NCBI GenBank assembly: GCA_963748925.1
Contig: CAVVKG010000007.1
Span: 310,001-374,000 of the forward strand
Length of the DNA stretch: 64,000 nucleotides
Direction: 5' to 3'
Source: Cryomorpha sp963748925
GTDB lineage: Bacteria; Bacteroidota; Bacteroidia; Flavobacteriales_D; Cryomorphaceae
Below the pieces are notes generated by a model. It did no database searches. It was not told where the DNA came from and saw only the letters and a list, made by a program, of their open reading frames with translations. Shown one piece after another: positions 52,726 through 60,359 of the stretch. Each line of letters starts with the position of its first letter. Positions within the stretch are counted from its first letter, which is position 1. The translations under genes were made by a program, and so were the position numbers.

Positions 52726-52992
52726 ATGTATTACTTCTACATCCTTTATTCACTCAAAGACCACAAACTTTACAAAGGGTCATGTGCCGACTTTCCAAAA
52801 AGATTCTTAAGGCATAACAGCGGCGGAAATAAAAGTACAGCTCACAGAAAGCCTTTTGTTTTGATCCATCTGGAGATCTTTGAGGAGAAAAAGCTAGCCC
52901 TTGTCAGGGAGCGATTTTTAAAATCGCTGGAGGGAAGTGCGGAACTCAAAAGAATTACTGAACCGGTCACATCCTTAATTTCTAAAGGTTAG
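52726..52992 (+). CDS. Single-domain GIY-YIG endonuclease-like protein
   Basis: An 88-residue protein consisting only of a GIY-YIG (URI-type) nuclease domain. YYFYILYSLKDHKLYKGSCA gives the first two strands, with YIL and YKG in place of GIY and YIG; the conserved arginine is in KRFLRHNSGG, and the catalytic glutamate is likely E65 in LVRERFLKS. Bacteroidota genomes have many such small genes, often next to tRNA or rRNA genes; their role is not established, and homing or DNA repair have been guessed. Here it lies between an intact initiator tRNA and a damaged copy of it. It has no promoter motif that I can see and lies after a terminator. Confidence 0.87.
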   Translation: MYYFYILYSLKDHKLYKGSCADFPKRFLRHNSGGNKSTAHRKPFVLIHLEIFEEKKLALVRERFLKSLEGSAELKRITEPVTSLISKG

Positions 52993-53012
52993 AATGTCTT
53001 CCAGGCCAAGAC

Positions 53013-53090
53013 GCTCGCCCGTACGGGAGGTCGTCAGTTCGAGTCTGGCCTGCCGACGAAAAATGTCGGCATGTACCACCCGCTACTAAT
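53013..53090 (+). pseudogene. Initiator-tRNA 3' copy with palindrome and inserted hairpin
   Basis: From GCTCG (53013) to CCCGCTACTAA the sequence follows the intact tRNA and its 3' flank. The anticodon arm is replaced by the perfect 10-base palindrome CCCGTACGGG (53018-53027). The variable and T arms (AGGTCGTCAGTTCGAGTCTG) are identical to the tRNA. The acceptor 3' strand is interrupted by about 28 bases containing TGCCGAC-GAAAAAT-GTCGGCA (53051-53071), after which CCCGCTACTAA and an A-run resume. The 5' half of the tRNA is missing. Confidence 0.82.
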
Positions 53091-53151
53091 AAAAAAATAA
53101 CATGGTTATTTCTTTTCCAATTTGTTGGTGATATGCAGTGACATCTTTTAT

Positions 53152-54663
53152 TTAAAATCCAAAATCTTTGTCTACCGCCACCACGCTGTCTCCACTAAGG
53201 ACAATCGATGTCAAGAAATCACCAATGATACGATAGCGGGATAATTTATCACTGCTATCCACATAAACTTGATTTTTGTTTTCAATAATTTGTTGAACTG
53301 TATGAATTTTTGCTGTTTTTGAATCAGTAGTGATCGCGTATCTTGTTAAAGATCCTGTTTGGTTGATTTCTGCCAGCTTACTTTCCAAACATCCTTTGCA
53401 ACCCAGGCTTGAAATAACAATAACCGTATCTATATTAATGGGTATTCTCAATCCATCCCGGAAGAACTGACCTAAGGGAACAATCTCCTCCTTTTTTATA
53501 ATATCTTTTGGGTTAGTAATTTTAAGATTACCTTTTCGTCCCAGATCGAATCCATCATAAACCAAAGTAGTATCGCCCTCTATATTTAACCTCTGTAAAA
53601 ACAAACCGTCGGCGTTCACAAAATTAAATTCGAAGAGCCAATTGCCCGGTGGAAAATAAACTTCCCGCAAAAATTCCAAATTTGCATCATATACCATGAT
53701 GGTAAAAGCCAAATCACTACGCCGAAATCGCATTTCTGGATCGGGTTCAGTACCAGGTATACAAACAACATAAATAAGATCGCGATATTCATCGGGAATA
53801 ATTTTGGCAATCTGGTCATTCCGCAATATATAATCGCCGAGATAAGAAAAATCATTGTACCGTGATTTATCGACCGGAATCATTTTGCCATTGAAAAGCG
53901 CACTTCGGCAACCCACGATTTTAGGTGTTCCCTGAGTGTCGCAATCCTTGTAAATACTATCTACATGAGGATAGCAATAAAACGAACAAGCATCCAGCCT
54001 GGCCCTAAATGGTGGCCATTGATAAAACTTATTTTCTGTACTCTGATATGATGCAGGAAATTTTCCAAAGCATATACCTTCATCCCTTGAAAGATCGAAT
54101 TTCATCTCAACCGGGAGAGAAAAAAAATGTTGCTGCTGCTTAAAATCGTGTACAAAATTTGGATAAGCGAAAGTACTAGTGTGGAAGTATGCATGCCCAT
54201 TTTCTAAATAAAGTGGGAAATTGTAATATGAAAAAGTCCGCTGAACTTGATCGCAAAATACAGCTTCAACATCAAAAACCGTTGTTGAATTGTCATTGAT
54301 ATTGTAAAGGACTAATTCCGATTTTGCACCACAGAGCAATAAGCTATCACCTTTAATGAAGAAATCGGAAACATCAAAATCAACGATTGTGTCCAAATCC
54401 AACAATAACTGAAGATCGGTAAAGTTGACTATAGATAAGGACTGACTTTCAACTGACCACAAACTGTATTCTTCCCTCGAGGTGTCGAATTTAATATACA
54501 CTACATCTCCTTGCCTATGTATATTTTCAAAAAGTACTGATTCAATTTTAAAACTATCGCTTAGAAACAAAGATGGGTCGTGGTCAGCGCGCTCTAATAC
54601 GGAACATGAAAATACCGCTGCCAAAATACCTAGAACTGACAGCGGTAAAAAAAATCTGCGCAT
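53152..54663 (-). CDS. Unknown lipoprotein, propeller-like with C-terminal CxxC segment
   Basis: A 503-residue lipoprotein with signal FFLPLSVLGILAAVFSCS, the lipobox cysteine near residue 20. The body is rich in beta strands and aromatic turns and resembles the DUF4221-type or 6-bladed-propeller lipoproteins of Bacteroidota (for example RDLIYVVCIPGTEPDPEMRF). The last 100 residues, TVIVISSLGCKGCLESKLAE onward, look like a thioredoxin-type fold with a Cys-Lys-Gly-Cys pair. No partner gene is obvious; a 37-codon frame immediately upstream may be a leader. It is flanked on both sides by initiator-tRNA fragments, so it belongs to the accessory patch. Function unknown. Confidence 0.68.
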   Translation of the reverse strand: MRRFFLPLSVLGILAAVFSCSVLERADHDPSLFLSDSFKIESVLFENIHRQGDVVYIKFDTSREEYSLWSVESQSLSIVNFTDLQLLLDLDTIVDFDVSDFFIKGDSLLLCGAKSELVLYNINDNSTTVFDVEAVFCDQVQRTFSYYNFPLYLENGHAYFHTSTFAYPNFVHDFKQQQHFFSLPVEMKFDLSRDEGICFGKFPASYQSTENKFYQWPPFRARLDACSFYCYPHVDSIYKDCDTQGTPKIVGCRSALFNGKMIPVDKSRYNDFSYLGDYILRNDQIAKIIPDEYRDLIYVVCIPGTEPDPEMRFRRSDLAFTIMVYDANLEFLREVYFPPGNWLFEFNFVNADGLFLQRLNIEGDTTLVYDGFDLGRKGNLKITNPKDIIKKEEIVPLGQFFRDGLRIPINIDTVIVISSLGCKGCLESKLAEINQTGSLTRYAITTDSKTAKIHTVQQIIENKNQVYVDSSDKLSRYRIIGDFLTSIVLSGDSVVAVDKDFGF

Positions 54664-54667
54664 TGAT

Positions 54668-54781
54668 TTAATTCAGCACTAATTGAAAAGCAAAGTTTTC
54701 GACTGGTGCTCCGACAGTCGCCACATAAAGGATGCGGGGTCCACTTGCGTGCTTCCAGAGTATTATCTTTTTCAATGCCAT
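54668..54781 (-). CDS. Possible 37-residue peptide upstream of lipoprotein
   Basis: An ATG-started frame ending 4 bases before the lipoprotein ATG. It encodes ALKKIILWKHASGPRILYVA and a hydrophobic tail ending FQLVLN. The tight spacing suggests translational coupling, and small peptides often precede propeller lipoproteins in this phylum. There is no other support, so it may be chance. Confidence 0.3.
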   Translation of the reverse strand: MALKKIILWKHASGPRILYVATVGAPVENFAFQLVLN

Positions 54782-54940
54782 AAACTTTGTGCTTGTTAGG
54801 TACTAAGATAAAAACAAATATGGTTTGACCTGAAACATACCTAAAACGATTAGTGTATTCCCTTGATTTTACATCACAATCTACTTTCTGAAAAGATCAT
54901 AACAAGTACTTATCGAGCCATATTCGAACAATAGTTATTA

Positions 54941-55024
54941 GGCTCATAACCCGAAGGTCATAGATTAGAACTTGTTGAAAATGATTTCACGACTGAATCA
55001 AGTAATCCTGCCTGCCGACGAAAA
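54941..55024 (+). repeat. Remote fragments of initiator tRNA and inserted hairpin
   Basis: GGCTCATAACCCGAAGGTC (54941-54959) is identical to the anticodon arm and variable region of the tRNA at 52600. CCTGCCGACGAAAA (55011-55024) is identical to the start of the hairpin inserted in the copy at 53013. The order is the same as in that copy, with diverged sequence between them, so this reads as a fourth, heavily decayed copy about 2.3 kb away. Confidence 0.65.
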
Positions 55025-55079
55025 TTTCTAATCGTGTTGCGTCGAGTTGACGCCTTTATTGTTAAATTTCAGGAGGTTC

Positions 55080-56234
55080 TCACTTCACGCTTTTTGAGTG
55101 AGTCTCATTTGACATAGTTACCTCTTCATAGTTCTTTTGAAATTGTTTACCAATCGCATCTAAGGAATATCGCTCAGAAGCTACTCTGGAAATTTCCATA
55201 CCATTAAACTTCATCTTTTCCTCCATTACATTTTGCATTGCCCCGATCAGTGCCTTTTCATCACCCGCAGGAATAAGCAATCCGTTGCTTCGATCAATCA
55301 TTTCAGGTATTCCGCCCACCTTTGTTGCAATTACCGGCCTTCCACAACAATGAGATTCTGCAATAACACAAGGCAGGTTCTCATAATTGCTGAACATCAC
55401 AAAGCAATCGGACGCTCGCATAAGCTCAGCAACTCCCATATAGTCCATTGATCCGAGAAATGTAATTCGAGAAAGATCAAGGTTCTCAGATTTACTGCTC
55501 TCTATCAATTTTTCAAGATCGCCGTCCCCGGCAATGGTCAAGGTGGCATTCTTAAAATCGGCATTCACAAAAGCGCGAATTATTCCTTCCGTATTTTTGG
55601 CTCGCGGATGAAAATTGGAGACATGGAGAAAATTAAACTCACTTTCATCTTGTTTTTCCTTCGGATAGAATATCCCGGTATCGACTGTGTTGTTCACGAC
55701 GACATAATTGCCATTAAAACCCTTTTGCTTCATAGTTTCTGCTAGCTCATGAGAAACCGGAAAAATGAGCTTAGATTTTGACAAGACGTCTTTTGTCATA
55801 GCGGCGACCTCATCTGTAAACAACTTAGAATTCACGGCTTTATACCCAGACCAATGTTCGGTATAAACCAATGGTACAGAGAAATATTCTTTCAGAAATA
55901 AAGCAAGCTCACCGGCAGGAAATACAACATGACCATGAATAATATCAGGAGTGAAACCAGCCTCTTCGAGTTTGCCGGTTAATTGTTTGAAAACGCGTTT
56001 TTTAAATCTTTCAGAATTTCCTAAAAGCTTAGGTACAAAGAGATGGTAAACCGGAACTCCGCTCTGTGTTTTGAGCACAATCTGCGGAAGCAGAATCCTA
56101 TTACTGAATATGAGATGGACAACTTTTACATTGCAACCCACAGATGCGACTGCCCGAGCGTGCTGCTCCACGAAATTCCCATTTGTGGGCTGAAGCTTTG
56201 ACGGATACCAGGAAGTTACAAAAAGGACATTCAT
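55080..56234 (-). CDS. Glycosyltransferase family 4 protein
   Basis: A 384-residue GT-B enzyme. The N-terminal domain has VLFVTSWYPSKLQPTNGNFVEQ and DIIHGHVVFPAGELA. The C-terminal nucleotide-sugar domain has FNFLHVSNFHPRAKNTEGII and the donor-binding motif in SNYENLPCVIAESHCCGRPVIAT, where the family usually has EGxPxxxxE. Such enzymes build surface polysaccharides with a UDP- or GDP-sugar donor. It starts at the stop of a deacetylase-like gene, so the two are probably coupled in cell-surface sugar metabolism. Acceptor and donor are unknown. Confidence 0.93.
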   Translation of the reverse strand: MNVLFVTSWYPSKLQPTNGNFVEQHARAVASVGCNVKVVHLIFSNRILLPQIVLKTQSGVPVYHLFVPKLLGNSERFKKRVFKQLTGKLEEAGFTPDIIHGHVVFPAGELALFLKEYFSVPLVYTEHWSGYKAVNSKLFTDEVAAMTKDVLSKSKLIFPVSHELAETMKQKGFNGNYVVVNNTVDTGIFYPKEKQDESEFNFLHVSNFHPRAKNTEGIIRAFVNADFKNATLTIAGDGDLEKLIESSKSENLDLSRITFLGSMDYMGVAELMRASDCFVMFSNYENLPCVIAESHCCGRPVIATKVGGIPEMIDRSNGLLIPAGDEKALIGAMQNVMEEKMKFNGMEISRVASERYSLDAIGKQFQKNYEEVTMSNETHSKSVK

Positions 56235-57536
56235 TTAAAGTTCTTTTAATTCAATAGCCATTTCAAGGTACAAATCCCGCCAATAATTGTGAGGTTCATC
56301 TGGAAGGCTGTCATTGTGCCAAAGTGTGGTAAAAACGCCGTTAACGGCCTTCACCCTCGATCCCAGCGCGTGGACCAACTTATGCGCCGTTGATTTGTCA
56401 TAGTTCAAATAATCGCGTAAACTCGCCTCCATAATAATGAGCGGGTATACTTTGAGCTTTGTAGACGTATTTTGCTCCAAATCGAAAAAATAATGTGGTG
56501 TGCAAGTGCCAGATCTGAATCCGGGCAAATCGGCATAGCCCATTGAATAGTCTTCCGTAATTCCATTTTTTATCAATTCCCGATAGGTTTCAGGAAGGTT
56601 AAAACGTAAAAAATGTTGTCGGCTTCTCGAAACGTTCTCCTTTGATAAGTTCTCAAGCCTTCCAATTTCAAGCGACATCAATTCGGGATTCTCTCCCGAA
56701 GCATAGGATGGATGAATACCGACTAAAGCAAATTCTTTCACGAACGTAACCAGCGACTTCATGCCTTTACTATCGTAGCTCAAGTTCCTGTCAAACTTAT
56801 TCTTGTTAGCTAATAGAAAAAAATAGATTGTCTTATCGGCATGTGCTATTGAAACTTCTTTTTGAAATTGGTAAGTATCATAAGGATCTGGCTTACCGCC
56901 AATCAAAACGGAAAACCTCTCAAAAAAAGCTTTGAGGTCAAGGCGAAATATATTGCGAAGTGAGGCTGCAACCACCCGCATCGCGGGCCTATGGCGGTAT
57001 GCGTAAGCTACGTCAATGTCATAGGTATTGATCCATTTGAAATTGCGTTTCGGCAAGGATACTTTTGAGTTTTCAAGAAATCTTTTTCTCAATTCGGTTA
57101 GCCATTCATCGATAACAGGTCGCTGTATAAAAGCTACATCAAAAAGAGAATGTACTGCACTAAAACGTCCATGTTTATCGCGATCTGAGTTTGCGTATTC
57201 TTCAGCACGGGAGAGCAGAAAGAAAACTGCCGAAAAGAGATCAAATGGAATTGTTCCCTCTGTTTTAAAAAAGGCAGGTATCCCCTCCCATTCAAAAAGG
57301 CTTACTTCCGGAAAGACCTTTAAATCTTTCTCGAAAAGATAACCACAAGGCAATATATTGATTGCATTGGTAAGGGCCTCAATGGAATAATTAAATACGA
57401 CGGCATCACCTGAAAGTGATTCCTTATTTGAAATTAATTCAAACCCACAGCCAAAAAAATCGTCAAAAATAAACGCTAAGACAAAGCCCAGTGCCGGGCT
57501 ATTTCCTGGTGAATATATTTGAACGCTACACGGCAT
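56235..57536 (-). CDS. Polysaccharide deacetylase-like protein (DUF7033-type)
   Basis: A 433-residue cytosolic-looking protein. The N-terminal half has FFLLSRAEEYANSDRDKHGR, typical of the Bacteroidota DUF7033 domain that precedes a deacetylase fold. The C-terminal half has the first metal aspartate pair in NTYDIDVAYAY, the histidine in VGIHPSYASGENPELMSLEI and SRQHFLRFNLPETYREL, DYSMGYADLPGFRSGTCTPH as in polysaccharide deacetylases. It adjoins a GT4 gene, so a role in surface glycan assembly is likely. It overlaps the end of the ABC-F gene by 11 bases. Confidence 0.8.
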   Translation of the reverse strand: MPCSVQIYSPGNSPALGFVLAFIFDDFFGCGFELISNKESLSGDAVVFNYSIEALTNAINILPCGYLFEKDLKVFPEVSLFEWEGIPAFFKTEGTIPFDLFSAVFFLLSRAEEYANSDRDKHGRFSAVHSLFDVAFIQRPVIDEWLTELRKRFLENSKVSLPKRNFKWINTYDIDVAYAYRHRPAMRVVAASLRNIFRLDLKAFFERFSVLIGGKPDPYDTYQFQKEVSIAHADKTIYFFLLANKNKFDRNLSYDSKGMKSLVTFVKEFALVGIHPSYASGENPELMSLEIGRLENLSKENVSRSRQHFLRFNLPETYRELIKNGITEDYSMGYADLPGFRSGTCTPHYFFDLEQNTSTKLKVYPLIIMEASLRDYLNYDKSTAHKLVHALGSRVKAVNGVFTTLWHNDSLPDEPHNYWRDLYLEMAIELKEL

Positions 57537-59427
57537 TTAATTTATCTGATAATTTCTCCCAGGAACTCATTTTATCGAGAAGTTTTTCTTCCATGGTTTT
57601 CAACGATTCCATGTGCGACTTTATTTTCTCATGATCGGTAAAGTCAAGCTTCTCGGATTCAGATTTTTGATTGGCAATTTTCTCTTCCAACGTTTCAATT
57701 TCTTTCTCAAGAGAACCTACTTTCTTAGACAGAACCCATTTCTCCTTTTCTGAGACTGCCGCTTTTGGTTTTTCCTTAACAACCTTCTCGGCTTTTACAC
57801 GTTCAAATTCGCGTATTGAAGCAGCCTTTTTCTGAGACAAGAATTCGGTAATATCCCCTGGGAAGGAAGTCATTACACCGTCCTTAATCTCCATAACCGT
57901 ATCGGTAAGTCCATGCAAAAACTCCCTGTCGTGAGAGACAACAAGCAAGGTCCCATCAAATTTCTTTAAGGCAGCCTTTAATACATCTTTCGATCGCATG
58001 TCAAGGTGATTGGTAGGCTCATCGAGCAGCAATACATTGTATTTGTGTAAAAGCATTTTGCATAAAGCCAATCGTGCTTTCTCTCCACCCGAAAGAACGC
58101 TTACCTGCTTGTAAACATCATCGCCTTGAAACATAAACGCTCCAAGCAAGCTCCTAATTCGTGTGCGCATTTCACCGGTTGCCTCATTGTCGATGACATC
58201 GAGAACAGTAGACTTTGGCGGAAGCTCCTCACTTTGATTCTGACTGTAATAACCTAAATCTACCTGCGTACCGAGCTCGCATACTCCTGAATGTGGAAGC
58301 AAACCGGCAATAATTTTTGTTAGCGTGGTTTTTCCGACCCCGTTTTTTCCAACAAGTGCCACATGGTCACCTCTTACAATTTCAAAATCGATTTTGTTGA
58401 GTACTTTTTTCTCTCCAAATGCTTTACTCAGATCTTCTGCCTTTACCACAATTTTTCCCGATCGAGGGGCTGGTGGAAAGCTGAACTGCATTGCAGAATC
58501 GTCTTCTTCATCGATCTCTACAATATCCATCTTATCAAGCTTTTTCATCAAACTTTGAGCAAAAGATGCCTTGCTGGCCTTTGCCCGAAATTTATTGATT
58601 AGCAGCTCTGTTTGCTTTATTTCCTTCTCCTGATTCTTCTTCGCCTCGCGTTGCTTTTGAATAACATCGGCTCTGAGCTCCAAAAATCTAGAGTAAGCAG
58701 CCGGGTAATCAAATGTTTTGCCGTTGATTATTTCCACTGTTCGGTTGGTCACCCTATCAAGGAAATACCTGTCGTGAGAAATCAGGATCACCCCTCCGGA
58801 ATAGGTCTTCAGATAAGTCTCTAGCCACTCAACCGAGTCAATATCGAGGTGATTCGTTGGCTCATCGAGAAGTACAAGATTCGGTCGTTGTAAAAGTATT
58901 TTAGCGAGTGCCATTCGCATTTTCCATCCACCGCTGAAGGTATTCATCGGCCTAAGAAAATCTTCACGTGTAAAACCCAATCCCAAAAGAACCCTTTCTA
59001 CCTGCTCTTCCTGATGTTCTACATCATACATCCCCAACTGCACCGAAACATGGTTTAGCTCTTCGGCCAAATCCATGTATGCATCGCTTTCATAGTCTGT
59101 GCGCTCGCCTAGTTCTTTTGATATTTCCTCAATTCGCTGATCAAGTTTTTGAGTTACTTCAAAGGCAGTCATTACCTCATCCTTTACAGACAAGTCAGAT
59201 TCAAAATCTAAATCTTGCGGTAAATAACCGATCGAAAAATCTTTCGGCTTTATTACAGAACCACCCGTAGGCTTCTGTAAGCCCATAATTATCTTGAGAA
59301 GAGTCGACTTTCCAGCACCATTCTTCCCTACTAAGCCTACTTTGTGCTCTTCTGCAAAGAAGATATCGACGTCATTAAAGAGCACTCTATCAGCAAATTC
59401 TAGTCTTACCTGGTTTAATTTCAGCAT
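57526..59427 (-). CDS. ABC-F family ATPase (YheS/Uup type)
   Basis: A 633-residue soluble protein with two ABC domains and no membrane segment. Walker A motifs are GKNGAGKSTLLKI (near residue 33) and GKNGVGKTTLTKI (near residue 360), signatures FSGGWKMRMALAKIL and LSGGEKARLALCKML, and Walker B motifs LVLLDEPTNHLD and VLLLDEPTNHLD. The inter-domain linker and a C-terminal coiled coil (residues about 555-633) are typical. ABC-F proteins act on the ribosome in translation. The start at 59427 (LKLNQVRLEFADRVLF) is chosen over one 24 bases upstream that lies in the promoter and terminator. Confidence 0.94.
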   Translation of the reverse strand: MLKLNQVRLEFADRVLFNDVDIFFAEEHKVGLVGKNGAGKSTLLKIIMGLQKPTGGSVIKPKDFSIGYLPQDLDFESDLSVKDEVMTAFEVTQKLDQRIEEISKELGERTDYESDAYMDLAEELNHVSVQLGMYDVEHQEEQVERVLLGLGFTREDFLRPMNTFSGGWKMRMALAKILLQRPNLVLLDEPTNHLDIDSVEWLETYLKTYSGGVILISHDRYFLDRVTNRTVEIINGKTFDYPAAYSRFLELRADVIQKQREAKKNQEKEIKQTELLINKFRAKASKASFAQSLMKKLDKMDIVEIDEEDDSAMQFSFPPAPRSGKIVVKAEDLSKAFGEKKVLNKIDFEIVRGDHVALVGKNGVGKTTLTKIIAGLLPHSGVCELGTQVDLGYYSQNQSEELPPKSTVLDVIDNEATGEMRTRIRSLLGAFMFQGDDVYKQVSVLSGGEKARLALCKMLLHKYNVLLLDEPTNHLDMRSKDVLKAALKKFDGTLLVVSHDREFLHGLTDTVMEIKDGVMTSFPGDITEFLSQKKAASIREFERVKAEKVVKEKPKAAVSEKEKWVLSKKVGSLEKEIETLEEKIANQKSESEKLDFTDHEKIKSHMESLKTMEEKLLDKMSSWEKLSDKLNAV

Positions 59428-59441
59428 TGATTGATATAAAT

Positions 59442-59475
59442 AAAAAAGCACCCAAAGATAGGGTGCTTTTTAAAA
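59442..59475. terminator. Terminator after gldN, overlapping the ABC-F promoter
   Basis: AAAAAGCACCC and GGGTGCTTTTT form a perfect stem around AAAGATA. It follows gldN on the minus strand. The loop and right arm contain the -7 element of the next gene. Confidence 0.85.
59453..59460 (-). promoter_or_regulatory. Putative -7 element for the ABC-F gene inside a terminator loop
   Basis: Minus-strand TATCTTTG matches TAnnTTTG, 26 bases before the chosen ABC-F ATG. It occupies the loop of the gldN terminator. Confidence 0.45.
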
Positions 59476-59491
59476 TTAAGTTTAATTATTC

Positions 59492-60349
59492 TTAGAAACT
59501 CCAGAGATCGTGTTCCGCGATAAATAGTTTCTCTTTTATTTCTTCTGACTTGAGCAGCCTATCCATTCCGGTATAGACATCGTCAAGCTTTCTATCATAA
59601 ACGTTTGATTCTTTCACAATAGTAGAACTGAACATTCTTTTTTGAAATAAATCATCAAAAGATCTGCGCTCAGCGTCGTTGAACCTATTGAATGAATCCC
59701 AGTTAGCAAATACATACCGGCACTCAGGGAAATACAACCAAAATAGTGTTTCGTAAGCACCTGTAAGCTCTCCGTCATTACCGATTCGCTCTTTTTGAGG
59801 AGCAATACCTATAATGCGAATATATCTTTCAGATCTCTGCTTATCGAAAAACCAGTCTTCCTTAATGCGGTAACGTGTAATCTGGTCACCGGTAATCTTA
59901 ATCTCCTGAATAATTTCTACCATTTCACCTGTATCAGGATCTTCAGTAGAAGTCGTATCTGTTTTTTCAAGAATACCTCTTACCTGATTTACCAATAGCG
60001 GGGTTCTAAAATCGTCTTCCTGCCCGGTAACTCCCGTGCTGTAAGCCGTAATAGAACCTTCCGTCAACAGCGCATCCCTTATTACATCAAACAGGCTTTT
60101 CATTCCGTTTGATTCTTGTATAGGGTAATAAAGTGGCAGGTTCATCTTCTCGCGAAGATCAATATCCTGCCAAATACGCTTTGACCACAGTACATCAGCC
60201 TCACGAATAAAAGGATACTGCACAACTTTCTTTGTTTTGTTGTGCTCTTTTATCCACGCACCATCAAGTACAGTTTGGCTTTGAGCATTAGGAGCTAACA
60301 GAACCGCTGCCAACATCCCAAAAAACGAAATACAAAATATCCTTTTCAT
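59492..60349 (-). CDS. gldN: Gliding motility/T9SS protein GldN (PorN)
   Basis: A 285-residue periplasmic protein with a signal peptide ending near APNAQSQ (residue 25). It carries ADVLWSKRIWQDIDLREKMNLPLYYP, RTPLLVNQVRG and a C-terminal FRDAERRSFDDLFQKRMFS-type segment (FNDAERRSFDDLFQKRMF), all typical of GldN. GldN and GldK form a ring below the outer membrane in the type IX secretion system. It is the fourth gene of the operon and has a strong terminator after it. Confidence 0.96.
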   Translation of the reverse strand: MKRIFCISFFGMLAAVLLAPNAQSQTVLDGAWIKEHNKTKKVVQYPFIREADVLWSKRIWQDIDLREKMNLPLYYPIQESNGMKSLFDVIRDALLTEGSITAYSTGVTGQEDDFRTPLLVNQVRGILEKTDTTSTEDPDTGEMVEIIQEIKITGDQITRYRIKEDWFFDKQRSERYIRIIGIAPQKERIGNDGELTGAYETLFWLYFPECRYVFANWDSFNRFNDAERRSFDDLFQKRMFSSTIVKESNVYDRKLDDVYTGMDRLLKSEEIKEKLFIAEHDLWSF

Positions 60350-60359
60350 AAGTGAAATA

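Larger units (their letters stand above)
54664..55079. other. Intergenic region with scattered initiator-tRNA fragments
   Basis: 416 bases between two minus-strand genes. It contains a possible 37-codon peptide frame (54668-54781), a 19-base identity to the initiator-tRNA anticodon arm (54941-54959) and a 14-base identity to the inserted hairpin (55011-55024). No promoter of the usual form is seen. The rest shows nothing recognisable. Confidence 0.55.

Noticed and set aside
54731..54738. TGCGGGGT as another initiator-tRNA 5' end
   Set aside because: Only eight bases match and the following sequence is unrelated; this length is expected by chance.
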